From positions 1,178,001-1,242,000 of the forward strand of contig CAWUHX010000025.1 in assembly GCA_963922205.1 (NCBI GenBank): a stretch of 64,000 bases of DNA, in the 5' to 3' direction. Source of the stretch: Romanomermis culicivorax (taxonomy: Eukaryota > Nematoda > Enoplea > Mermithida > Mermithidae). Positions 35,832 to 46,900 of the stretch are shown one piece after another; the stretch's first letter is position 1, and every line of letters starts with the position of its first letter. Both the position numbers and the translations under genes were made by a program. The notes under the pieces were generated by a model, which saw nothing but the letters and a program-made list of their open reading frames with translations, was not told the origin of the DNA and ran no database searches.

Positions 35832-35927
35832 AGTGGTGGCTTTTAACTCCTTACCACGGAACTTCGTAGTCAGACTAGGAGAAAAGAAAATCCTCCAGGC
35901 TACTATCGAAAGTTAGCAGGTTTCAAA

Positions 35928-37931
35928 ATGCCTAATCAAAGGATACCAAGAGGTAATACTTTACATAGATCACCACCCAGAGTGGCGAGTGCTGGGAATC
36001 TAGTCAATTTGGGAGATGGAGATCAGCAACGGCAGGCTGCTCCGGACCCAGTGATCCCAGATCAAACTTCCGCGAGGGTTCAACCATTGCAGCAAAATGC
36101 AATGCATTTTATGCCTCAAGATGCAGGCGTACCAATTGACCGACCACCAGCGATTGCCATCGATCCGCAGGAGGCAGGCCCGGCGAATCCGAACCCAGAC
36201 GCCGATGGACCGCCGCAGCGAAATTTCAAAAGGTCACCGCCGCCAAAGGTCGAATTAGCAGGACCAAAAAGGGACGTCGTTACGCCCGAAATTCGACCAA
36301 ATCTGGAAGAAAGGGACCCCAAAATCGATCAACGATTAGAGAGGATTCCCCAGGAACAAGAGCGATTCCAACCGCAGGAAAGAGCTCCCGAGATGTCCAA
36401 TCAAGAGTTGGCGACCCAGTTACGCAAATAGAAAGGGACCGTCGAAGCCTTGTTCGACATAATCGCGAATGCCGCCACAGAGGACAATAAAAGGGAAGCC
36501 GACAGGCGCCGACAGGAGCGGGATAGACAGGTTAGACCATGTAATAGGGGTGCAGAAAGAGACAACCGTCTCGCTGCTGAAATGAATGCAGGCGCAGGGC
36601 CTAGTAATAGGCCTGATATTGATGAAGGGCAAAGGCTTAACTTTGAGCCCAAAAGTTGGAGAGGTCCAGCTAGAGATCTTCGATTCGAAGGAGCTGAGCA
36701 ATCAGCAGACTTCAGGAATCAAAATCAGATAGCTTCGCAGCATCCAACTTTAACTAGAGTGGTCTATGATGGTAGAGGAAATATAGTTGATCCAAATACC
36801 CTTAGACCAGATCAATTGGCATGTTTCCCATATAGGGATTACAGGTTTGACAAAGACAATATGCCATCATATCAAGGAGGTGTACCACCTCAACGAGATC
36901 CAAATAGGGTTATGCTGCAATCCCTGAACTCTGATCTTGATCCAGTATTAACAGCAGCTTATGATCAGAGGGAAGTGCCATCAAATAATTTGGCACAAGA
37001 GATTGTAGTCAGGAATATCGTTAAAGGTGTGTTACCCAAACTTTTAGATGAGGGTATGGTAAATCAGCAGGTGCTTAGCTTCTTAACAGCACTTGAAGGG
37101 GAATTCCGTAGGGATACACCCGAATCAGCTAAGTATGAAGCACTGCTGAGGCTTTCTAAAGGTAGACCGAAGGCTGTTGCAGGAGACAACATGACCTATA
37201 GGGAGGCCAGGAGAGCCATTATTAATGTCTTTGCACCTGAGTGTAACCTGGAAATGTTAACCAGGGAATTATTTGAGATCCAGCAAAGACCCAATGAACA
37301 GGCTGTCGAGTTTTTAAAAAGGGTCAGTATATTAGTGGAACTAGTCAAAGGTGATTTGGACTATCAGTCTAAACAGAGACTGATCATTGACACCTTCATA
37401 TATAAGAGTGACCCCACGTTGCAGTCTGAACTTAAGAATTCAAAACATACCTTTAGAACTTGGTATGATCTAGCAGTTGAAGTTCATGACATTGAACGTA
37501 GATATAGGAATGCCTTTCAGAGATATGGACCTAAGGGTACACAACAGGATCCTATTGTAATTAATGAAGTAGGTATGCCTAGTGGGCATGATCCTGAAAT
37601 TTCCGTAGTTGCTAGGAACCAGTCAGAAGGATATCAACAAGGCCAGAGGCAAAGGTTTCGGCAACCATATCAAACTGTAGGTAATCAGGTACAGGCCCAA
37701 ACCCAAAGGTCAAGGAGTGATTCTCCTGAGATAGAGGAGATTCCAGTTCGGGAAGCCCCTAGGGCTCAGACCGAAAAAGGTAAGAAAGAATCTCTTCTAT
37801 TGAAAATTTCTAAAGAGATGGTACAACTGGTCGAAAGGTTCGACCAGCTCCAGCAAAAGGTTGATAACAGGCAAGCGGAAAATCAGTCTCATGTGGCCAT
37901 ACCTAGTACCAGTCAGGGAGGTCAAGGTTCC
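35928..37931 (+). pseudogene. gag: Gag region of gypsy element B, one in-frame TAG
   Basis: From ATG 35928 the frame encodes a Pro/Arg/Gln-rich disordered N-terminus, then TAG at 36429-36431 (K-stop-K), then a continuous frame to 37931. A charged coiled region is followed by the capsid-like helical domain (about 36960-37500) with [34 protein letters not shown] and [20 protein letters not shown]. The next codon is TGA (37932-37934), and the same frame then gives a zinc knuckle and pol. Because the knuckle is normally part of Gag and lies after the TGA, both stops look like mutations of one original gag-pol frame. Role: particle assembly and RNA packaging. Confidence 0.85.
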
Positions 37932-37934
37932 TGA

Positions 37935-40900
37935 GATCCGACAAAGCCATGGTGTGAGTTCCACAAGAACATAACACATAATACTGCAGACTGCAGGACA
38001 TTGAGAGTATTGTCCGAGCGCAGGAGCAGAGGCAGAGCCAGCTTCCCTACCTTCAACAGGGGAGGCTTCAACACTTTTGCTAGAGGTAACTATAGAGGTA
38101 GAGGAGGTTACCCTAATGCCAACTTTAATAGCAGAGGCAGAGGTGCGTATAATATAGGCTATTCAGGTTATCAGGATAGCCATGAAAGTTATCTACAGAA
38201 CTCCGATTACAATGAGTTTCTGGAGTTCAAAAAGCAAAAGGAGCTGCAAAAGCAATTCCAACAGATGCAGCAATACCAACAGCAAGCTGCACTACAGCAT
38301 CCTCAGCCACGTCAGGCTATTACGGGTCCGACTCAGACTCTTCAACAGGGTCAATTCACAAATCAGCCACCTCAGAAGGATTATTCGAGTGTTATGGTTG
38401 CAAGGCAATCTCAAATGAGTCCTTTAGGTGAAGTAAATCAGAGAGTGAGTTGCCCAAATGTTGTATTAGGTAGTATTGTGCAAATGAATGCAATTGCACC
38501 ACAACCTGTAGTACCATCAGTACAAGTAGTAAGGAGAGGCACACCAGCTAGTCCTCAGGAACAACATTTGCTGGATACGTACCCCAGGACAGCCCCATTC
38601 CACATTGAGGTTGTTATAGGAGGTCGTAAGACAATGGCTTTAATTGACACAGGAGCTCAGTGTACTGTCATGTCGGCCAAGTTTCTGAAAGAAACTTTGG
38701 GCCCAGATTACACTGAATATCCGAGGATATTAAATGTTACTGTAGCCAACGGTAAGACAGTCCAAGCCCATGGGTATATCCAATTTAGGATGGATACATT
38801 GTGTGGACAGTTCCCAGTTAAAGCAATTGTAATTCCTGAAGCAGGTGAAAATGTTATAGTAGGTACAGACTTTTTGGCTCATCCTCAGGTAGGAGCCATA
38901 ATAGATTTCAGGAATAGGACGATGACGCTCAACAACCGTCAGCAGCAGATATACGTGACGCCGGACCAGCCCCAATCGAATTGTGGAGAGGTCATGACCA
39001 CGAGCGCCACGGAATCCACAATGAGCGTCGCCGACCAATATCAGCCAAAGATTTGCCTGCTAAAGGTTTCGGTGCCAGTGGTAAGTGTGAACCCCATCTA
39101 CTTACCTAGTGGTACTGATATACTTCTGAGGGCAAAGCTTTGGGATAAGGTAGGCGAAAATCGCCTTAATGGAATCATAGTAGAGTCTGAAGAGAATGAA
39201 GAAAGGTTCCACATTGATAGTACCATAGTAGATGGTACAAAGGATGATTTTGTTGTTATGGTATCCAACAACACAGGATCAGGATGCCATTTGAAAAGAA
39301 ATCAAATAATTGGCCATACTAATTCAGTGTTGTGTGATACTGATAACCAAGATCAACTCAAGGGGAAGATAGTCGAGGATCTGGAGAAGCTGCAAACTTG
39401 TGCAGTTCAAGCTAGACCTGAAGCTCCTCAATCGGATGAGAAAGCATTCAAGGAAGCTTTGTACAATATGCTGGCTAAATCCAACATACCATCAGAGCAA
39501 TTGGAACAAGCTTTGCCATGTCTCGCAAAATATAGAGATGTGTTCAGCTTGCCCAATGATCCTCCAACTACTACACCCTATTTGACCTGTAAAATCAATA
39601 CAGGCGATGCAGCCCCTGTGGCAAAAAGGTACCACAGGACTGCCATAAATTTACGGCCACATGTTCGTGAGCATGTGCAAGATATGCTCAAAAAGGGTGT
39701 AATTGAGCCATCAAAGTCGCCTTGGGCAGCTCCGTTATTCCTTGTAGGTAAAAAGGATGGTACCAAGCGACCAGTAGTGGACTTCAGGGGTATAAATGAT
39801 GTTACCAAGGATGATAAGTATCCCATTCCTAGAATGGATGACTATCTAGACTGTTTAGGTAAAGCCAAGTTTTATACTACCTTAGACCTCAAATCAGGAT
39901 ATTGGCAAGTGCCAATGGATGAAGAAAGCAAAGAAAAAACTGCTTTCATATGCCAAGAAGGGCTTTATCAATTTAAAGTCATGCCCTTTGGCCTAAAGAA
40001 TGCGCCAGCCGAATTCCAGCGTATGATGGAAAGAGTTTTGCATCCATATGTTTGGAAAATCTGTCTAGTTTATATAGACGACATAATTGTGTTCTCAAAT
40101 ACGTTTGAGGAACACCTAGTTAATCTAGAGCTAGTCCTGCAAGCTCTAAGAAAGGCTCATTTGACCTTGAAGCCGGAGAAGTGTGAATTCCTGCCTGAGA
40201 GAGTTCATTTTTTAGGACATATCTTAAATTCGGATGGAGTTTCCCCAGATCCGAAAAAGGTCAAAGCTATAAATGATTTCCCATTCCCAGAGTCTAAACG
40301 TAAACTGCAAAGGTTTTTAGGTATGTTGCAGTGGTGTAAAAAGTTCATACCGGGTTTGGCTAAACACGCTGAACCATTGTATAAATTAACCGGGAAGAAC
40401 TGTGTTTGGGAAATTACGGAGGTTCACCATCAGGCTTTTAGGAGCCTGAAAGAAGCACTATTGTCAGTGCCATTCCTTAGGTATCCGGTTTTGGATGGGT
40501 CTGCGGACTTCGTCCTTCAGACAGATGCCAGCGGAACGGCACTAGGAGCAGTCCTTTACCAGGAGACCAAGGCAGACCGCTGGGTAATTGCTTATAATAG
40601 CAGAATTTTAAAGGCGGACGAGAAAAAGTGGTCAGCCATGGAAAGGGAGTGCTTGGCAATAGTGTATGGCTTAAAGTTATACAAGCACTACCTAGTAGGC
40701 CATAAGGTGATCATAAGAACTGATCACAAACCTTTGTTGTCAATGAAGGTCAATGCCATGACCAATGGTAAGTTGAAGAGATGGTACTCATTCATCTCTC
40801 AGTTCAACCATAAACTAGAGTATGTGCCTGGAAAACAAAATGCCATGGCAGACTTTTTGTCCAGGATGGATGAACCAGACGATCAAGCGGAAAAGATACC

Positions 40901-42764
40901 GCCAAAATGGGAACATATGTTCTCAAAGGATAAACGAGAGTCTGAAAATCTGAAAGATCTTGAGGCACAGCTAATTGAGAAAAAGCATCTCAATTTGGTA
41001 AAGAGATTCAGAATTCTGACAGATCGGAATCCTGAAGACGGTACTCCGTTATATCCGGAGCCAAAAGGTAAGAAGAATCAGAGGACTGATGTGAGTCTGA
41101 GATTCACTCAAATTTATCCAGAAGATTCTGAGGGTGATCCAGAATCAAATTCGCCTGCAGACTTGGTGAATGCCGTAACTACAAGGAGCATGGCGAAAGA
41201 AGCGGAGAAGAGTGATCAGGCTCAGATCCAGCCTGACGGCAATCAGGTCAACGAAAAGGTAAGTAGGGGAAACCAGGAAAAAAGTAAGGAAAAAAGAGTA
41301 ACCTGGTTATACCCAGAAAAGGAACAGGAGTTTACTTTGGCAGACCCCAAAGAAAATGAATTGCCAAAAGGATTAATTAGAGATGATCTCATGGCCCTCT
41401 TGCAGAGAAAAGATGAGGTACTACGACCATACTTTGATAGATTGGGTCCAAATGGGACAACCAAGTATCATAGTGGATTTTATATCCAAAATGAAGTGTT
41501 ATACTGCGAAGCTGGACAGGGATTGGATGATCAGGTGGTCGTCCCATCCTGCCTTAAGGACAATACTTTGCACCAGTTCCACGGTGCCCTAATGATGACT
41601 CATCAGGGGTTCAAAAGGACCCTTGCTATGATTAAAAAACGGTTCTGGTGGCCTGGAATTGAAAAGGATGTCAGGCACTGGATCAAGTTTTGTCCAGTTT
41701 GTCAAATGGCTAATCAGGGAAACACGGAAATTCCTCCACTGATACCAATTATTCCACAAGGTCCCTTTGACATAGTATCAGTGGATATCGTGGGTATTTC
41801 TCCACTCAGTGAGAAGAGACCGTATGTCATAGTCTTTCAGGACTATTTTACAAAGTGGGTTGAAGCTGAACTGATCCCGGATCAGTCAGCTAGCACCGTT
41901 GCAGATACTTTTCTACAAGCTATTGTATTTAGGCACGGGACTCCACGGAGACTACTCAGCGATAGAGGAGGTTGTTTTACCTCAGATCTGATGAAAGAGA
42001 TCTGCAAGTTATTAGAGTGTCAAAAAATTTATACAACAGCCTACCATCCACAAGGAAATGGTATGGTAGAAAGGTTCAACCAGACACTCATTAAACAGCT
42101 CAGAAAGGTGGCCATCGAGGAAAAGGATAACTGGCCGAGATACTTGAGAGCCGTGGTGTTTGCATATAACGCCACACCACATGCAGCCACGGGGCAATCC
42201 CCATTTTCATTGCTTAGAGGTCACGAGGCAACCTTCGGGTTAAACTTATCGAAAGCATACGATATTGTAATGCCGGACAGCAATGCAGAGGCATACAAAT
42301 TCGTGTTGACCAATCATTTAGTCAACCTTTACGAGGATATTGCTAAAAATATCCAGAGTGCTGCCGAAAAATCGAAGAAATACTTCGATAAAAAGTCCAA
42401 GCAAAATGGATTTAAAGAAAAGGACTGGGTTCTGCTCAAAGTAGACAAGCAGAAAAAATTAGGACTACCATGGTCCGGTCCGTTCATAGTTACGGACATT
42501 TCGCGAGAAACGGAGAACGTTGTCACCATTGTACATTGGGACAACCCGCTAAATCGCCAAACAGTTTCAATCAGCAGGTTGAAACATTTTCGTTACGATA
42601 CCACTAGGGTCTTGCCGCGAATAGCGCGAACCAATCGGGACGCGCCACGTGATGAAAATACGTCACTTTCCAATATGGCACAAACAGTTACGACTGGAGC
42701 GCCAAACCAAACGAAATCATTTGAAAATTCGCTCAAGGCGAATCTATGCGCGATCTCGCGCTGA
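37935..42764 (+). CDS. pol: Pol polyprotein of gypsy element B (nucleocapsid-PR-RT-RNH-IN)
   Basis: About 1,609 codons without a stop, in frame with gag. Domains in order: zinc knuckle CEFHKNITHNTADC (C-x2-H-x4-H-x4-C) at about 37950; RG-rich tail; aspartic protease with ALIDTGAQCTVMS and VGTDFLAHP; reverse transcriptase with RPVVDFRGINDVTKDD, GYWQVPMD and the intact catalytic box YIDDIIVFS; RNase H with QTDASGTALGAVLY and a TDHKPL strand; an integrase zinc-binding part (HQFHGALMMTHQGF, then CPVCQ); an integrase core with VSVDIVGISPL, LLSDRGGCFTSDLM and YHPQGNGMVERFNQT, so the D,D,E triad is present; and a C-terminal SH3-like part. There is no ATG at the 5' end. It depends on reading through from gag, now blocked by TGA. 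It is preserved well enough to have been active recently. Confidence 0.95.
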   Translation, partial: DPTKPWCEFHKNITHNTADCRTLRVLSERRSRGRASFPTFNRGGFNTFARGNYRGRGGYPNANFNSRGRGAYNIGYSGYQDSHESYLQNSDYNEFLEFKKQKELQKQFQQMQQYQQQAALQHPQPRQAITGPTQTLQQGQFTNQPPQKDYSSVMVARQSQMSPLGEVNQRVSCPNVVLGSIVQMNAIAPQPVVPSVQVVRRGTPASPQEQHLLDTYPRTAPFHIEVVIGGRKTMALIDTGAQCTVMSAKFLKETLGPDYTEYPRILNVTVANGKTVQAHGYIQFRMDTLCGQFPVKAIVIPEAGENVIVGTDFLAHPQVGAIIDFRNRTMTLNNRQQQIYVTPDQPQSNCGEVMTTSATESTMSVADQYQPKICLLKVSVPVVSVNPIYLPSGTDILLRAKLWDKVGENRLNGIIVESEENEERFHIDSTIVDGTKDDFVVMVSNNTGSGCHLKRNQIIGHTNSVLCDTDNQDQLKGKIVEDLEKLQTCAVQARPEAPQSDEKAFKEALYNMLAKSNIPSEQLEQALPCLAKYRDVFSLPNDPPTTTPYLTCKINTGDAAPVAKRYHRTAINLRPHVREHVQDMLKKGVIEPSKSPWAAPLFLVGKKDGTKRPVVDFRGINDVTKDDKYPIPRMDDYLDCLGKAKFYTTLDLKSGYWQVPMDEESKEKTAFICQEGLYQFKVMPFGLKNAPAEFQRMMERVLHPYVWKICLVYIDDIIVFSNTFEEHLVNLELVLQALRKAHLTLKPEKCEFLPERVHFLGHILNSDGVSPDPKKVKAINDFPFPESKRKLQRFLGMLQWCKKFIPGLAKHAEPLYKLTGKNCVWEITEVHHQAFRSLKEALLSVPFLRYPVLDGSADFVLQTDASGTALGAVLYQETKADRWVIAYNSRILKADEKKWSAMERECLAIVYGLKLYKHYLVGHKVIIRTDHKPLLSMKVNAMTNGKLKRWYSFISQFNHKLEYVPGKQNAMADFLSRMDEPDDQAEKIPPKWEHMFSKDKRESENLKDLEAQLIEKKHLNLVKRFRILTDRNPEDGTPLYPEPKGKKNQRTDVSLRFTQIYPEDSEGDPESNSPADLVNAVTTRSMAKEAEKSDQAQIQPDGNQVNEKVSRGNQEKSKEKRVTWLYPEKEQEFTLADPKENELPKGLIRDDLMALLQRKDEVLRPYFDRLGPNGTTKYHSGFYIQNEVLYCEAGQGLDDQVVVPSCLKDNTLHQFHGALMMTHQGFKRTLAMIKKRFWWPGIEKDVRHWIKFCPVCQMANQGNTEIPPLIPIIPQGPFDIVSVDIVGISPLSEKRPYVIVFQDYFTKWVEAELIPDQSASTVADTFLQAIVFRHGTPRRLLSDRGGCFTSDLMKEICKLLECQKIYTTAYHPQGNGMVERFNQTLIKQLRKVAIEEKDNWPRYLRAVVFAYNATPHAATGQSPFSLLRGHEATFGLNLSKAYDIVMPDSNAEAYKFVLTNHLVNLYEDIAKNIQSAAEKSKKYFDKKSKQNGFKEKDWVLLKVDKQKKLGLPWSGPFIVTDISRETENVVTIVHWDNPLNRQTVSISRLKHFRYDTTRVLPRIARTNRDAPRDENTSLSNMAQTVTTGAPNQTKSFENSLKANLCAISR

Positions 42765-43185
42765 TTTTATTTTATTTGTGTACATATCTCACGCGCGTAG
42801 GTACTAATTTTAATTAAAAATGTATTAATTTGTAATATTTATCGCGTTTATGTATTATTCGTATTAATTTTGTAAATTTTTCATATTTATTTCAGACTTT
42901 GGGAAAAATTCTTCGAAATTTTAGACCAAAGTGACAACCCAAAATATTTCCGATATTTTTTCCAAAAAATTAATTTTCAAATTTTTCATTTTTTCTAAAA
43001 TCAAACTATAGCTGCCCCCGCTTATCTGAATTCTAAACTTCCATCGGAAGGAAGAAGTAAAATATTCCCCGAACCGCGATAAAAAGGAAATTAGCAGAAT
43101 TGCTATATTAAACTTTTTCAGCGTTCAAAAATTTTAAATTTTATAAATTTATTATTCGAAACAAAACATTTCGAAGTGAAAGGAA
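42765..43185 (+). promoter_or_regulatory. Untranslated spacer with likely splice acceptor for ORF2
   Basis: An AT-rich gap between pol and ORF2. AACTTTTTCAG/CG at 43120-43122 is a good acceptor 65 bases upstream of the ORF2 ATG. Together with the LTR donor at 35577/35578 it would yield a subgenomic mRNA lacking gag-pol, as retroviruses do for env. Confidence 0.5.
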
Positions 43186-43306
43186 ATGGGAAAAGGCGCG
43201 CGGAACCGCCAACAAGCTCCGACGCGCGAGTGGTCGCACACAGAGCGCCACGTCGAATATGGCAGGGCCCAGCACCGCCAAGATAATCGTTTTTTCTTCA
43301 TCGACG
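43186..43306 (+). CDS. ORF2 of element B, exon 1
   Basis: ATG 43186 opens a basic, Arg/Gln-rich 40-codon exon (MGKGARNRQQAPTREW...) ending RFFFID plus one base at the consensus donor GACG/GTAAGT (43306/43307). Joining to the acceptor TTATGTTTAG at 43989 preserves phase and leads directly into the exonuclease-like domain. The GC content is much higher than that of the flanking spacer and intron, as expected for coding sequence. The basic start may be a nucleic-acid-binding or nuclear-targeting segment. Confidence 0.6.
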
Positions 43307-43989
43307 GTAAGTTTCGAACTTATTTTTATCAAATATTCTTGGAAAACGCAGGTAATGCCCAGAAGTCACTGGAAGACCAGCTCGGCGCCCCAAAGGGCAG
43401 ACGAGGTTAGAACTTAGAGGGAACGAAAAATGGGAGTACTGAGAAGCCGAAGCTCGAAGCCAAGCAGGGAATTTCCAAACTTGGAAATATACCTGATACC
43501 ACCGAGAGCTATACGATTCAAGGGAAACCTAGAACCTTGGGTTCAGCCCGTTCGAAGTTTTATCATTCAAAAATTTATCAAAAAATTATTTATTTTCAAA
43601 TCAAATCAAATCATATCACTTTTTCGATACCAAATTCATTAAAAATTATCAATTTCGAGCGCTATAAAAATTGTAAATACAGCGCCATAAATGGAGCGTA
43701 GTTGGTCGCTCAAGCAGCTGGTCAGAGATTGGTGTCCGATCAAGTGGTGGACAATCGGATCAGGTCTACCCTCCCCAACATACAGAGGTAGCAAGGGTAA
43801 GATTTGGTAAGGTGTTAGTTGCCTACCAGCTCAATGTTTGTATATCAGTGGCTCACCTAACAACCTGCACTAAATTTAATTTCTGCGAAACTTAACCCGC
43901 TTGGTGTTGTGGTGCTGGTGTAGTATAGACCCGAAAATGCGCTGAAAAAAGGGGAATAAACACTAAAATTAATAGTATCTTATGTTTAG
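43307..43989 (+). other. Predicted intron in ORF2 of element B
   Basis: 683 bases, from GTAAGT to TTTAG, containing stops in all frames and AT-rich stretches. It is notable that a reverse-transcribed element keeps an intron: the genomic RNA must escape splicing here. Confidence 0.6.
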
Positions 43990-46900
43990 ATTATAACGTC
44001 AAAAGGGCCGTGCGAATCCATGAACTGGATCAGTGGTTTAAAGCCACATTTGGGTACTGGCCGGCTAATCCCAAGGAACCAAAATTGGTAGACATCGGGA
44101 AAGTCAGCCAGACACTCCACTTTATCCGAGAAGTATCAATCTTCAGAGGACAACCAGTTTGTGGATTCGATGTCGAAAAAGTCAACCAGGATAAAGTCGC
44201 TGCCTTGTTTAAAACGAGAGAGGTCGACAATCCTATGGGAAAGCAGTTTGCCTGATACGTGAGCTTCGCGTTAACAAATGGTCAAACCTACGTTATTGAT
44301 ACGACGTCGATGATGCTCAAAGAATGGACCAGCCTCCACGACTTTTTGAATTCCGACATGCTCTTCGCCGGATATTCCGTATTGGAGGACCTGGTAAGTA
44401 TCTATAACGTATGTGGTGCAGGGCGAGACAATAAGGACAGAGACAAAACTGTGCCCTTACGGGAATTTCTTAGAAAGACCAAGGGTCAATACTTTGATTT
44501 AGACCGTTTCGCTCTAACCATGGTAGGGGTAAACCTGGAGAAAAAATGTTTTCAGACAGGTATCTGTCCCGAAACCTTTCGGTTAAAGGGACTGTTCACG
44601 GAATTTTATCTGATAGACGTGGGCCCCTATCAGTATGACTTTTCATTAAAGGCGAACCGTGATTGGTTTGCCAAAAGAGGTATATTGCCGGAAGAGCTTA
44701 GATACGCCGCTCTAGACGCATATTATTCCTTATTGGTCATGTTTGCCGCGATCCACTATGGCATGGCCGATCAACTGCTTATGCAAATGCAGATTTTCGA
44801 CCATGACAAGGTTGATCCCAAACAGATCAACACAGTTGCCCTACATTTTTATCAACAATACTTAATGATTCCGGGCAACGTGAATAGAGAAATGGGGCTA
44901 GGTACCCCAGTCATGGAAACCGATCAGGTACAGCCGAATATGGTCTATCACATGATGAAATGTGAAATGTATAACTGTTGGGCTGTACAGATGCAGGGAA
45001 ATAACACCGGTTATTATACCGCGCCCACGGAGTGTAATCCAGTTCGTCCTCAGGGAGTTCAACTGCCAAGTGGCTTCTATCCACTGCTCCCAAGAGATAA
45101 CAAACCGATGAAGGACGATGGATACACTACAGATAGTGATCCCGACGAAATCCAGGACGTCCAGATACCAGACTGGGTTAATATTTCAAAGGATATCTTG
45201 GAAAATCTCAAGTCAGGTGGAACCTATTGGGATTTAGACGGAAAAATTTCTTTGACTTTGTATGAAAACACCAAGCTATACTGGCAACAGGCCGGGAAGC
45301 CCGATCAAATACCTGAAGAGGTGTTTTCCGCAAACAACCACTACCCAGTGGGTATCGAGGGTCATAGACAGGCCTATAAGACCAATTTTTATACGCCAAA
45401 CTTGGCAAAAATTTCAGGTATGTTAGATGAGCGAAACTTTGCGGAGTTAGAGGTCATCTGTAAATTTATGCCATTGGCTTATCATTTGGCATGGCCGCAC
45501 TCGAGAGCGGAGTGCGATTACGAAACTAGCGCTCTGCTGAACTATAACTTCTTAAACAGTTATACCAGAGAAGGACAGGAGATGATAAAGCGAATGTCCT
45601 GGAAGTCAGGCGACCACCTGGCTTATTATTTAGAGTTAGCAGCAACGCTACCGCCGTCGGAACCTCGCTTTCCATCTAAAAAAGGGGTATACGCGTGGCA
45701 AAATCGGTTCGGATTTGTCCCCATACGATTTCGAGAAGCCGAGGAAATTTTGCAAATCGGCGACGACAAATCGTTATTGAAGGACGGAGCCTACAAGGTA
45801 AACCCTTACTTTTATGTAACTTTTTACTACGTAGGCTTCGAGACTTTGACGCCGGGACTGCGGTATCCGATGACGGAAGACGCATCGCCGACCGATTACC
45901 CAATTACGTACGCACCGAGAAATCCGCTGGAGCTCAGACCGGAGTTTGTTAGCAAAAGCTTCCGGGAGAGAACAATTGCTTCGGAGATGCCCGGGTATAC
46001 ACTAACATATACCCCAGCCGGTGAGTTAATATCTAAGGTACCGGTAAATCGTCCCTCTACTTCCCAAACGGCGCAAGCCGGAGGGACGGGACAGGTTAAA
46101 ACGCAGCCGCAAGCGCCAGCGCCAGTGGTCAAAGCTACACCAGCTTTGGACACTGCTGCTACGCAGGCAGCTGCAGTAATAGTCGTGGTGCCGCCGCCAA
46201 CGCAACCAGCGGTGGCACAGCCGACTCAAGTACCTCAAATACAGCAACCGGCCGAGCCTGAGCCAGAGGTTGTCACCATTATGCAGTCTGTACCTCCGGC
46301 ACCAGCTGTGTTACCAGCTAAAGTAAAACAGCTCTTGCCGAAGATACGAAATTCAGACTCTGAGTCCAGTTCAGAGGAGGATGTTGAAGAAGAAGAAGAA
46401 GATGAAATTCTGGAATCTGAGGGCCAGACATCAGAAAATAAGGATGTGATGGAGGCCAAGACTCAGAAACAGGCTATTGAGGAGGAGAAAATCCAGACTC
46501 AAATTGATGAAGCAGTTACTAAAATGTCGGGAATCGATGTCAGACTGGAAAAGATGCAGGAAGCATCCCAGGAGATACCTGTGAAGGCCAAAGATCCTAA
46601 GGATCATGATAAACCAGCGAAGCACGAGGCCCTACAGGCCAAAATCCAAGAACAGAAAAGGCTGACGCAGCAGGAATTCCTGCGTCAGAGGGCAATCCAA
46701 AGGAAGCTGAAGGAGCAGGCATTAGCCGATGACAGCTCAGATTCAGCTATTGCAGCAACAGAGCTGATGAAGAGGGGAAGAATTGCCGAGGAAGGTATTC
46801 CTGGAATTTATTCCCCAGATAAGGTTCAGCAGATGTTAGCTGAAGGTATGTCGGAAAAATTTATCCGACACTTGGCCAAGGAAAAGGTAAGGCGCAGAAA

